This document shows positions 16,027 through 23,714 of a DNA stretch of 56,295 bases, one piece after another. The translations under genes and the position numbers were made by a program. Numbering within the stretch: the first letter of the stretch is position 1; each line of letters opens with the position of its first letter. Below the pieces are notes generated by a model. It ran no database searches, was not told the DNA's origin, and saw nothing but the letters and a program-made list of their open reading frames with translations. The stretch is taken from assembly GCA_947259045.1 (NCBI GenBank), contig CAMYKZ010000039.1, forward strand, positions 1 to 56,295, written 5' to 3'. This DNA comes from an uncultured Afifella sp. (GTDB lineage: Bacteria > Pseudomonadota > Alphaproteobacteria > Rhizobiales > Afifellaceae).

Positions 16027-16608
16027 ATGCGGGTCCTTGTCCTGTTCGCCCATCCGGTTGAATCGAGCTTCCAGGCCGCACTGCATGATCGCGTCGTGGC
16101 GACATTGCGCGACAAGGGCCACAACGTCGACGATTGCGATCTCTATGCTGAAGAATTCAGCCCCTGTCTCAGCCGCGACGAGCGGCTTGGTTATCATGAT
16201 ATCAGTAAAAACACCGAGCCCGTGCGGGCGCATGTGGAACGGTTGCGGCAGGCGGAAGCCCTAGTGCTGGTCTATCCGGTGTGGAATTTCGGCTACCCGG
16301 CGATCCTGAAGGGTTATTTCGACCGGGTGTTCCTGCCCGGCGTTTCGTTCAATCTGGTCGGCGGCCGTGTCAGACCGGCGCTGCAGCATATCGGCAAGCT
16401 CGCCGCAGTGACAACCTACGGCGCAACGCGGCTGCGGGCCGTGCTCGCCGGTGATCCGCCGCGCCGGCATGTCAAACGGGTGCTCAGGGCGCTGATCAAA
16501 CCCGCTGCACCCGTTCATTATCTCGCCCATTACGATATGAACCGCTCGACAGATCTCAGCCGTTCGGCGTTTCTCGTCCGGGTGGGCGCGCGCATGGAGC
16601 GATTCTGA
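16027..16608 (+). CDS. NAD(P)H-dependent oxidoreductase, flavodoxin_2 fold (copy 1)
   Basis: A 193-residue FMN/FAD-binding protein of the NQO1/KefF/MdaB type. It shows the phosphate loop LFAHPVESSFQAAL at the N-terminus and the typical VLVYPVWNFGYPAILKGYFD segment followed by VFLPGVSF. Such enzymes reduce quinones, flavins or nitro/azo groups by two electrons from NAD(P)H. I chose ATG 16027, five bases after the FAD-oxidoreductase stop; an in-frame TTG at 16018 overlaps that gene. Its stop overlaps the start of a paralogue (TGATG), so the two arose by tandem duplication and are co-translated. They probably supply reducing power to the neighbouring reductase. Confidence 0.88.
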   Translation: MRVLVLFAHPVESSFQAALHDRVVATLRDKGHNVDDCDLYAEEFSPCLSRDERLGYHDISKNTEPVRAHVERLRQAEALVLVYPVWNFGYPAILKGYFDRVFLPGVSFNLVGGRVRPALQHIGKLAAVTTYGATRLRAVLAGDPPRRHVKRVLRALIKPAAPVHYLAHYDMNRSTDLSRSAFLVRVGARMERF

Positions 16609-17195
16609 TGCGGGTGCTGCTGGTCTATTGCCACCCTGTTGCCGAAAGCTTCAGCGCTCATGTCCGCGACACGGCAAGGACCGCGCTTGAAGCCGCAGGC
16701 CATGATGTCGACCTGATCGATCTGCACGGAGAGAATTTTGAACCGGTGATGCAGGCCGACGAACGCCGCACCTATCACGAGACCGGCGAAGACGATCATC
16801 CGCTGCCGGCCCATGTGGCGCGGCTGAAGGCTGCCGACGCTCTGGTGTTTGTCTACCCGACCTGGTGGTACGGGCTGCCGGCGATGCTGAAGGGCTGGCT
16901 CGACCGGGTGATTACGCCGGGGATCGGTTTCGATCTGCCGCAAAGGCCGGGCCCGATCCGCCCGCTTTTGACGCATATCAGCAAGATCGCCGTAATCTCC
17001 ACCTGCGGCGCGCCGCGCTGGCTGCTTCTTTGGGTCGGCGATCCCGGCCGCCGCACCATATTGCGCGGCATCCGGGCGCTGTGCGGCCGGCGCTGCAAGA
17101 CGCTGTGGCTGGCGCATTATCTGATGGATTCGTCGACACCGGAAAGCCGGACGGCGTTTCTCACCAGGGTGGAACGGAAACTGAAGCGGTTCTAG
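16608..17195 (+). CDS. NAD(P)H-dependent oxidoreductase, flavodoxin_2 fold (copy 2)
   Basis: A 195-residue paralogue of the preceding protein, with MRVLLVYCHPVAESFSAHV at the N-terminus and VFVYPTWWYGLPAMLKGWLD plus RVITPGIGFDLP at the flavin and nicotinamide site. The two copies differ in the active-site stretch (WNFGYP against WWYGLP), which suggests different substrates or that they form a heterodimer. Both are of usual family length. ATG 16608 overlaps the stop of copy 1, and the next gene begins 9 bases after the stop. The role in the pathway is inferred from the operon only. Confidence 0.88.
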   Translation: MRVLLVYCHPVAESFSAHVRDTARTALEAAGHDVDLIDLHGENFEPVMQADERRTYHETGEDDHPLPAHVARLKAADALVFVYPTWWYGLPAMLKGWLDRVITPGIGFDLPQRPGPIRPLLTHISKIAVISTCGAPRWLLLWVGDPGRRTILRGIRALCGRRCKTLWLAHYLMDSSTPESRTAFLTRVERKLKRF

Positions 17196-17204
17196 GGTGT
17201 TTCC

Positions 17205-18143
17205 ATGAACACAGCAACAGGAACAGACAGCGTGAACGCTGAGACCGATCGGCCTGACGCGCCGCTGCCCTATCTGCAGCGCATCCGCAGCTGGTATCTG
17301 GCGCTCGGTTACGGGACGCCCTATCGCTGGGCGCATTTCGACGATGTGCCGTTTACGCCGCTCGCGCGTCCGCTGGCGGACTGTTCGCTGGCGCTGATCA
17401 CCACCGCCGCGCCTTACCAGCCGGACAAGGGCGATCAGGGCCCGGGCGCTCCCTACAATGGCGCGGCAAAGTTTTTTGCTGTCTATTCCGGCGATACGGC
17501 GAGCGATCCGGATTTGCGGATTTCCCATATCGCCATCGACCGGGCGCATACCAGCGCGGAGGATCAGGGCAGTTACTTTCCGCTTGCCGCGCTCAGGGTT
17601 CTGGCGCAGCGGGGCATGATCGGCGCTGTCGGGCCGCGTTACCACGGCCTGCCGACGGACCGCTCGCAGCCAAAGACGATTGAGGTCCATGCACCGGAGA
17701 TCGTCGCCCGCTGCAAGGCGGACGGTGCCGATGCAGCGCTGCTGGTGGCGAATTGCCCCGTCTGTCATCAGTCGGTCACGCTGGCGGCGCGGGCACTTGA
17801 GGAAGCCGGTATTTCGACCGTTGTGATGGGCTGCGCACGCGATATCGTCGAACATGTCGGCGCGCCGCGCCTGCTGTTCAGTGATTTCCCGCTCGGCAAT
17901 GCGGCCGGGCGGCCGAATGACCGGGCATCGCAGCTGCAGACCGCCGAACTGGCGGTCCGGTTGCTGGCGGAGGCGGATGCGCCGCGATCGACGATGCGCT
18001 CGCCGCTCAAGTGGAACGGCGCGGCGGGCTGGAAACGCGATTATTGCAATGTAGATCTATTGTCGCCGCAACAGCTGGCAGCGCGGCGGCAGGAGTTTGA
18101 CCGGGTCAAGCAGGAGGCGAAGACCGCGCGGGGCGGGCCGTGA
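17205..18143 (+). CDS. GrdB-like reductase family protein (cysteine form)
   Basis: A 312-residue protein of the glycine/sarcosine/betaine/proline reductase selenoprotein B family (GrdB/PrdB-like). Recognisable parts are AALITTAAPYQPDKGDQ-like strands, GAVGPRYHGLPTDRSQPKT, VANCPVCHQSVTLAARALEE and STVVMGCARDIVEHVGAP followed by LLFSDFPLGNAAG. In anaerobes the motif holds selenocysteine; here it is NCPVC, with Cys in that place, and no in-frame TGA occurs in the region. Family enzymes reductively cleave C-N bonds. Last gene of the operon, 9 bases after the second flavodoxin-fold gene and convergent with the TPR gene. An aerobic role for such a protein is not established; function here is open. 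Confidence 0.75.
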   Translation: MNTATGTDSVNAETDRPDAPLPYLQRIRSWYLALGYGTPYRWAHFDDVPFTPLARPLADCSLALITTAAPYQPDKGDQGPGAPYNGAAKFFAVYSGDTASDPDLRISHIAIDRAHTSAEDQGSYFPLAALRVLAQRGMIGAVGPRYHGLPTDRSQPKTIEVHAPEIVARCKADGADAALLVANCPVCHQSVTLAARALEEAGISTVVMGCARDIVEHVGAPRLLFSDFPLGNAAGRPNDRASQLQTAELAVRLLAEADAPRSTMRSPLKWNGAAGWKRDYCNVDLLSPQQLAARRQEFDRVKQEAKTARGGP

Positions 18144-18179
18144 AAGCCGGGCTGCGACAGACAGCGCCCCAACATTCGC

Positions 18180-19307
18180 CTACGGTTTCAGATCCAGGCC
18201 GGTATCACCTGCAGGCTTGGCTGATTGCTGTTTCATCAGATTGATCAGCTGCAGGCCGTGCCGGGCTTTCTGCGCCCAGTCTGAAGAACTGTCCAGCTCC
18301 AGATAGGCCGACCAAAGCCTGGCTGCCTCATCGGGACGGCCGGCTTCGAATTCCAGCAGCGCCAGATTGTAAAACGGATCGGCGTAACCCGGATCGATTT
18401 CGATCGCCTGTTCAAGATGCCGCCGCGCCGCGTCCGGCTGGTTCTGCTGGCGTGCAATGGCCGCCAGATTGTAGCGTGCTTCGGCGCAATCGGGATCGAT
18501 CGCCAGCACCCGGTTCAGAGTGTGGCGCGCCCCCTGCAAGTCACCCTTTTGCAACAGAACGCTGGACAGGTTGAAGGCGATGTCGGGATCGCTGCGGTCC
18601 ATGTCGGCGCAGCGCGCGTAAAGCCGGGCGGCTTCGTCCCAGTCCTCATCGGCCTCAGCCTCTTCGGCAGCGTGGAACATCTGGTCAAGGCTGTCTTCGG
18701 CATGGACCTGCAGATCCAGAACATGCTGGCCGTCCAGTTCGGTCAACCGGTCGCCGGCGCGCATCAGCACCTGGCCGGCGTCTGATTTCTCCAGCCGCGC
18801 GGCGGCGATCTGACTGGCTGCGGAAACCGGGCTGCGCATCCGGATCGCCCGCACCAGATCAAGCCAGTCAAGGCCGTCGTCGATCAGCCCGGCATATTGC
18901 CGCGCCGCGACAAGATCGCGGAAACCGTAGGGCGGTTGCGAAACGTCAAAAACGTCAAACAGATTGATACGGTCGAAAATCCGTGCCGCAAGCCCGGACT
19001 GCGCGATGAGTGCGTCGCGAGAGAGTTGCCGCGCCTCGCCATCGGTCTGCGTGGCGCCGATGAGGATCAGAAACGCCTGTTCGCTGACCGGCCGGGCGCT
19101 GGCCTTTTCTATCCTGGCAAAGAGGCCGCAGAGCCGCCGTTCGGTCGATTTTTCAGCCAGTCCGTGGCCGATAACGGCAATGTCGGTGCGGCGTGATATT
19201 GTCCGCCTGAGCGTGCCGCCACATCTTGCAATCTCGCGGCCGGCCAGACGGCGCGGGAACGCGTCAAGCGCTCCCACAATGGTGACGAATGCACCGTCTA
19301 TGCCCAT
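18180..19307 (-). CDS. BRCT / MerR-like HTH / TPR protein in the ku-ligD operon
   Basis: A 375-residue protein with an unusual layout. Residues 5-85 fit a BRCT domain: FVTIVGALDAFPRRLAGREI, the GG turn at 30-31, a TISRRTDIAVIG strand and the closing SEQAFLILIG, closely parallel to the BRCT end of NAD-dependent DNA ligase. Residues 127-157 (YGFRDLVAARQYAGLIDDGL, then LDLVRAIRM) look like a MerR-type helix-turn-helix. Residues 206-350 hold about four TPR repeats with DPD or DPG turns. It lies 36 bases after ku on the same strand, downstream of ligD and ku, so it is probably made with them. A DNA-end or repair-complex adaptor is a reasonable guess; I know of no characterised homologue. Confidence 0.72.
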   Translation of the reverse strand: MGIDGAFVTIVGALDAFPRRLAGREIARCGGTLRRTISRRTDIAVIGHGLAEKSTERRLCGLFARIEKASARPVSEQAFLILIGATQTDGEARQLSRDALIAQSGLAARIFDRINLFDVFDVSQPPYGFRDLVAARQYAGLIDDGLDWLDLVRAIRMRSPVSAASQIAAARLEKSDAGQVLMRAGDRLTELDGQHVLDLQVHAEDSLDQMFHAAEEAEADEDWDEAARLYARCADMDRSDPDIAFNLSSVLLQKGDLQGARHTLNRVLAIDPDCAEARYNLAAIARQQNQPDAARRHLEQAIEIDPGYADPFYNLALLEFEAGRPDEAARLWSAYLELDSSSDWAQKARHGLQLINLMKQQSAKPAGDTGLDLKP

Positions 19308-19343
19308 CGAAACTCCGTCTCAGGCCCAAAATCAGGCCCCGTA

Positions 19344-20192
19344 TCAGGCGCTTTTCTCCTTCGCGCCCTTGTCGTCAGCCTTAACCGCCGTCTTCCGGCT
19401 CTTGCTCTTGGCCGGCGGTTTATCCTCTTCCAGACTCTTTTTAAGCGCATCCATGAGATTGACAACATTGCCGCGATCGGGCGCGGCGGAAACCACCGGT
19501 TCTTCGCCGGCAACCTTGGCGCGGATCACCTCAACCAGCGTTTCTTCATAACGGTCGGTGAATTCCTTCGGATCGAACTCGCCTTCTTTCTGCTCCACCA
19601 GCTTCGCCGCCAGTTCAAGCATGTCGGGGTCCGCTTCACTGTCGGGGATATCTTCGAAATAGGCCGTCTGGCTGCGCACTTCCTTGTTATTGCGCAATGT
19701 GGTGACCAGCATGCCCTTGTCGCGCACGTCGATCGCCACCATCCGTTCGCGGCTGGACAGAACAAGCCGGGCCAGGCCGATCTTGCCGGCCTTGGCCATG
19801 GCATCGCGGATCACCGCAAAAGTCTCTTCCGCCATCTTGCCGTCCGGGGCCAGGTAATAGGGCGAATCCATATACATCTGATCGACGCTGTCGCGGTCGA
19901 CAAAGGCTTCGATATCGATCGCATCGCTGGATTCGATCTTGACCTTCTCGAAGTCCTCGTCCTCCATGATCACATACTGGTTCTTTTCGTACTGATAGCC
20001 CTTGATCAGGTCGCTGCGCTCCACCAGACCGAGATCCGGATCGACCGGTTTCATCTGAACCCGGTTCTTGGTGTCCTTGTGCAGCAGGTTGAACGAAATC
20101 TTGTCAGCCGAACTGGTCGCATTGTAGAGCCGCACAGGACAGCTCACCAGCGACAGTTTCAGATGGCCTTTCCAGCTTGATCGTGGCGCCAT
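19344..20192 (-). CDS. ku: Non-homologous end-joining protein Ku
   Basis: A 282-residue bacterial Ku that forms a ring-shaped homodimer on DNA double-strand ends and recruits LigD. The core domain runs from MAPRSSWKGHLKLSLVSCPV to about residue 225, with FNLLHKDTKNRVQMKPVD, YYLAPDGKMAEETFAVIRDAM and LARLVLSSRERMVAI as classic blocks. The C-terminal tail (about 245-282) is Lys-rich (KSKSRKTAVKADDK), the region known in other Ku proteins to help DNA binding and LigD contact. It follows ligD by 42 bases on the minus strand and precedes the BRCT/TPR gene. ATG 20192 gives the conserved N-terminus. Confidence 0.96.
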   Translation of the reverse strand: MAPRSSWKGHLKLSLVSCPVRLYNATSSADKISFNLLHKDTKNRVQMKPVDPDLGLVERSDLIKGYQYEKNQYVIMEDEDFEKVKIESSDAIDIEAFVDRDSVDQMYMDSPYYLAPDGKMAEETFAVIRDAMAKAGKIGLARLVLSSRERMVAIDVRDKGMLVTTLRNNKEVRSQTAYFEDIPDSEADPDMLELAAKLVEQKEGEFDPKEFTDRYEETLVEVIRAKVAGEEPVVSAAPDRGNVVNLMDALKKSLEEDKPPAKSKSRKTAVKADDKGAKEKSA

Positions 20193-20234
20193 GTCGTTAC
20201 TCCTTACCCACTATTGAGACCCCAGTGCATCACC

Positions 20235-22175
20235 TCATGTGCCGGTCAGGTCGTTCGGCAGTGTTGCGGCGCAGGCGTCGATTTCGCGCCAAGCATCGCC
20301 AAAATTGATTAACAGTCCCGGAACAGTAACGTAATTCAAATCCTGCGGCAGGTCGATATCGTTGAGTTTATCCCAGCCTAGCGGCGTGGAAACCGGCAGA
20401 TCGCGGGCGGAGCGCAGCGAATAGGGCGCAACCAGCGTACCGGCGCGGAGATTGCCGTGCACGTCGAGATAGATCCGGTTGCGCCGCACCTGCTTGGCGA
20501 TTTTTGCCGTAAACGTGCCGGCATGGCTTTTCGCCAGAGCCGCGACAATCGCCGTACCGGCGGCGCGCACGCCGTCCCAGGAATGGCCTGGATTGAGCGG
20601 TGTTACGACGTGCACACCTTTGCCGCCGGATGTCTTGACGAAGGCCGTCAGGCCATGGGCTTCAACGGCATTGCGGACTTCGCCTGCCGCCTCGATGATA
20701 TCGCGCCAGGCAACACCCTGGCCGGGATCAAGGTCGAATATCATCCGGTCGGGCTGTTCGGCATTGTCGGCGCGGCAGCCCCAGGTGTGAAACTCGACAG
20801 CGCCGAACTGGGCCAGGCCGAGATAGGCCCTTGCATCGTTGATCGCCAGGTAATCGCCCCGGTCGCTGGCGCGGGAATCCGCCTTGTCGGACTTCCTGCC
20901 TGCATCGGCATTGAAGATCGTGACGCTGTCGGGCATGCCCCGGAATGGATGGCGCTGGAAGAAGCAGTCCTCGGTCACGCCGGTCGGGCAGCGGATCAAT
21001 GATACCGGCCGTCCCAGCAGATGCGGCAGCATGTGGTTGCCGACCCGGGCATAATAGAGCGCGATATCCAGTTTCGTGGCGTTGCCTTCAAACATCACCC
21101 GGTCAGGGTGGCTGACCCAGATCGTCGCCAGATCATCCTCCGAAATCAGTTCTTCGACAATTTCGGGCCCGGCCTCGCCGTCCGGCTCCACGAGGCTACG
21201 ATAGACGGCGTTGCGCAGATGATTGTCGGCGCTTCGGTCGGCAAATTCGACGGTCGCCTGGAAGTCCGGTTCGATCCAGCGCACCGGCCCGCGATTGGCC
21301 TTCTCCACCTTCGGCTTCGGCCCGTTCAGGCGCGGCGTCACGCATTTGCGCTGCAGCGGTCCGAGCCGGCGCACGAGCCGGTCGAGGTCATTTGCCGAAA
21401 AGCCGGTGCCCGCCTTGCCGACAAACTCCAGCCCGGCCGGCGTTTCTTCCGCCAGCACCAGCGCGCCCAGGCCGCCGCCGCCGGCCTGTTCGGTAAACCC
21501 GATAATGGTGAACCGGCCGGTCTGCGTCGCTTTCGATTTCAGCCATGTTTTCGAGCGCCCTTGCTCGTACCGGCTGTCAGAACGCTTGGAAATAATGCCT
21601 TCCAGGCCCATTTGCGCGGCGTTCTTGAAGAACGCCGGCCCCTGGCCGATCATATGCTCGCTGAGCTGGATCGGCGAATTGCCGCTGATGACCGGTTTCA
21701 GCAGCGCCGCCAGCAGCGCCTTGCGCTCCAGCAGCGGAGCGGCGGAAAGATCATGGCCATCCAGATGCACAAGATCGAAGGCATAAAAGGCAAGCTTCCA
21801 GGCCTCGCCGCTCGATAATGCGTTCTGCAGTTCGCTGAGCCGGCTGATCCCGCTTTCGTCGGTGGCGACCACTTCGCCATCGATGAGGCAGGACGAGCAG
21901 GCAAGGCCGGTAAATGCGTTTGCCAGATCGCCGTAGCGTTCCGTCCAGTCCAGGCCGTTGCGGGTCAAGATCCGCGCTTCACCGTCTGCCAACCTGACGA
22001 TCGCCCGGTATCCGTCGAACTTGATTTCGTGCAGCCAGTTTTCGCCGGCCGGCGGAGAACCGTCCGCCGACGAGGCTAGCTGTGGCGAAAACCGCGCCGG
22101 CAGGGCGTCCGGCCCGGTCTTTGTGCCGCCGCCGGCCTCCGGCGTCTCATCAGGGTCGCTCGTTTTTTTGTTCAT
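20235..22175 (-). CDS. ligD: DNA ligase D lacking the phosphoesterase domain (LIG-POL)
   Basis: A 646-residue DNA end-joining ligase/polymerase. The ATP-dependent ligase domain begins near residue 27, with nucleotidyl-accepting K52 in EIKFDGYR, then GEVVATDESG, EGIISKRSDSRYEQGRSK and KTWLKSKATQTGRF. A LigD-type primase-polymerase domain covers about 350-640, with LDIALYYARVGNHMLPHLLG, WGCRADN and the metal motif IFDLDPG. Full LigD proteins of this lineage are about 820-900 residues with an N-terminal 3'-phosphoesterase; here the upstream gap is only 105 bases, so that domain is absent rather than frameshifted. The order with ku and the TPR gene indicates one repair operon. Confidence 0.95.
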   Translation of the reverse strand: MNKKTSDPDETPEAGGGTKTGPDALPARFSPQLASSADGSPPAGENWLHEIKFDGYRAIVRLADGEARILTRNGLDWTERYGDLANAFTGLACSSCLIDGEVVATDESGISRLSELQNALSSGEAWKLAFYAFDLVHLDGHDLSAAPLLERKALLAALLKPVISGNSPIQLSEHMIGQGPAFFKNAAQMGLEGIISKRSDSRYEQGRSKTWLKSKATQTGRFTIIGFTEQAGGGGLGALVLAEETPAGLEFVGKAGTGFSANDLDRLVRRLGPLQRKCVTPRLNGPKPKVEKANRGPVRWIEPDFQATVEFADRSADNHLRNAVYRSLVEPDGEAGPEIVEELISEDDLATIWVSHPDRVMFEGNATKLDIALYYARVGNHMLPHLLGRPVSLIRCPTGVTEDCFFQRHPFRGMPDSVTIFNADAGRKSDKADSRASDRGDYLAINDARAYLGLAQFGAVEFHTWGCRADNAEQPDRMIFDLDPGQGVAWRDIIEAAGEVRNAVEAHGLTAFVKTSGGKGVHVVTPLNPGHSWDGVRAAGTAIVAALAKSHAGTFTAKIAKQVRRNRIYLDVHGNLRAGTLVAPYSLRSARDLPVSTPLGWDKLNDIDLPQDLNYVTVPGLLINFGDAWREIDACAATLPNDLTGT

Positions 22176-22280
22176 CCCGGCCTATTATGACCAACTTGTC
22201 GATAAACGGTGAACCTGGTTGCACAAACCGCCAGTCTTGCGCGACTGCCCGATCTTGCGCCACGGCCCGCTGCCCATCCC

Positions 22281-23330
22281 CTATCGCTGCGCAGCCCCGT
22301 CCTTCGTTTCCGACGATTGCGCCCAAAGATTGATATTCTCGCCGTCCGCATAAATGTCGATCTCGGCCAGTTCCTCCGGCGAGAAATCCAGATTTCCGAT
22401 CGCGCCGGCGCAGTCGGTGACCTGCTCCGGCCGCGATGCGCCGATCAGGGCGGTGGTGATGCCGCCGTCGCGCAGAACCCAGGCGATCGCCATCTGCGCC
22501 AGGCTCTGGCCGCGGTTATTTGCGATCTCATTCAGCTTGGCGATATTTTCGATCGCCTTGTCAGACAGGAAATCCGCTTTCAGCGATTTTCCCTGCGTCG
22601 CCCGGCTGCCGGCGGGAACGCCGCCGAGATATTTGTTGGTCAGCATACCCTGCGCCAGCGGCGTGAACGCAATCGAGCCGATGCCCAGATCCTTCAGCGT
22701 ATCCTTCAGGCCGTCGCGCTCAACCCAGCGGTTAAGCATGTTGTAACTCGGCTGATGGATCACGCACGGCGTTCCCAGATCCTTCAGGATCGCCGCCGCC
22801 TGTTTGGTGCGTTGCGAATTATACGATGAAATGCCGGCGTACAGCGCCTTGCCGGAGCGCACGATATGATCGAGTGCGCCCATGGTTTCTTCGAGCGGCG
22901 TATCCGGGTCGAAACGATGGGAATAGAAAATGTCGACGTAATCGAGCCCCATCCGCTTCAGGCTCTGCTCGCATGAGGCGATGAGATATTTGCGGCTGCC
23001 CCATTCGCCATAGGGGCCGTCCCACATCAGGTATCCGGCCTTGGAGGAAATGATCAGTTCGTCGCGGTAACCGGCAAGATCGGTGCGCAGGATTTCGCCG
23101 AAAGCCGCCTCGGCGCTGCCCGGCGGCGGGCCGTAATTGTTGGCGAGATCGAAATGGGTAATGCCGTGATCGAACGCCGTCTGGCAGATCGCCCGTTTGG
23201 TCGCGTGCGCCGTGTCGGCGCCGAAATTGTGCCACAGGCCGAGCGAAATCGCCGGCATTTTCAGCCCGCTCCTGCCGCAGCGATTGTAGATCATCTTCGA
23301 ATAGCGCTCGGCGCTGGGTGCGTAGCTCAT
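22281..23330 (-). CDS. Aldo/keto reductase, YghZ (glyceraldehyde 3-phosphate reductase)-like
   Basis: A 349-residue NADPH-dependent oxidoreductase of the aldo/keto reductase superfamily, in the YghZ/Kv-beta group. Marks are CGRSGLKMPAISLGLWHNFG, the catalytic Asp and Tyr in FDLANNYGPPPGSAEAAFG, VDIFYSHRFDPDTPLEETM around the catalytic His, and the cofactor region AWVLRDGGITTALIGASRP. YghZ reduces L-glyceraldehyde 3-phosphate and methylglyoxal. It may be a separate transcription unit: 105 bases separate it from ligD downstream and 384 bases from polA upstream. Its start could be at MSYAP (23330) or a few codons inside at MIYNR. Confidence 0.92.
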   Translation of the reverse strand: MSYAPSAERYSKMIYNRCGRSGLKMPAISLGLWHNFGADTAHATKRAICQTAFDHGITHFDLANNYGPPPGSAEAAFGEILRTDLAGYRDELIISSKAGYLMWDGPYGEWGSRKYLIASCEQSLKRMGLDYVDIFYSHRFDPDTPLEETMGALDHIVRSGKALYAGISSYNSQRTKQAAAILKDLGTPCVIHQPSYNMLNRWVERDGLKDTLKDLGIGSIAFTPLAQGMLTNKYLGGVPAGSRATQGKSLKADFLSDKAIENIAKLNEIANNRGQSLAQMAIAWVLRDGGITTALIGASRPEQVTDCAGAIGNLDFSPEELAEIDIYADGENINLWAQSSETKDGAAQR

Positions 23331-23714
23331 CTGAATCCGTCTCCGTTTTGTTCAAGACCGGTGTCTGCTGAAGTGCAAGCTTAACGATCGCCTGGCGCGG
23401 CCGGTTTGATTTCGGTCACAGGGTAAGGCTGAAAGGCAGCAGAACGCAAAATATAACCGACTGTCTCCGGTGATTGCCGCAGGGCAGGTTGGCCGGCCAT
23501 GATATCCGTCCGCCGGGCAATCGGGAAGGTTCAAACCGCATTTCTTGTATTTTACCGACCCTACTCCGGAAAACGTAACAGACGAAAAACGATCGACCGG
23601 AAACCCTGCAGCGCTCGTGTCAAACGGCCTCGGCGCGCCCTCAACCGGTGAAAATGGACCTACAATCCGCCGCCCCATCTTGCGCCGCGCGCGCCGCCGC
23701 GCCATTGTCGCGCC
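23331..23714. other. Divergent intergenic region between aldo/keto reductase and polA
   Basis: 384 bases with no gene I can support. Open frames in it lack family features or run into polA antisense. It must hold the divergent promoters of the two genes, but I see no clear -35/-10 pair. The last 50 bases before polA are extremely GC-rich (CGCGC runs). Confidence 0.5.

Noticed and set aside
17745..17775. Selenocysteine at the GrdB-like motif
   Set aside because: The codon at the relevant position is TGC (Cys) and no in-frame TGA occurs before the stop, so no selenocysteine is used.
16530..17855. 441-codon minus-strand frame across the flavodoxin-fold and GrdB-like genes
   Set aside because: It spans three plus-strand genes of one operon and shows only Arg/Gln-rich antisense composition.
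20235..22280. Frameshifted phosphoesterase domain before ligD
   Set aside because: Only 105 bases separate ligD from the next gene, too little for the domain in any frame.
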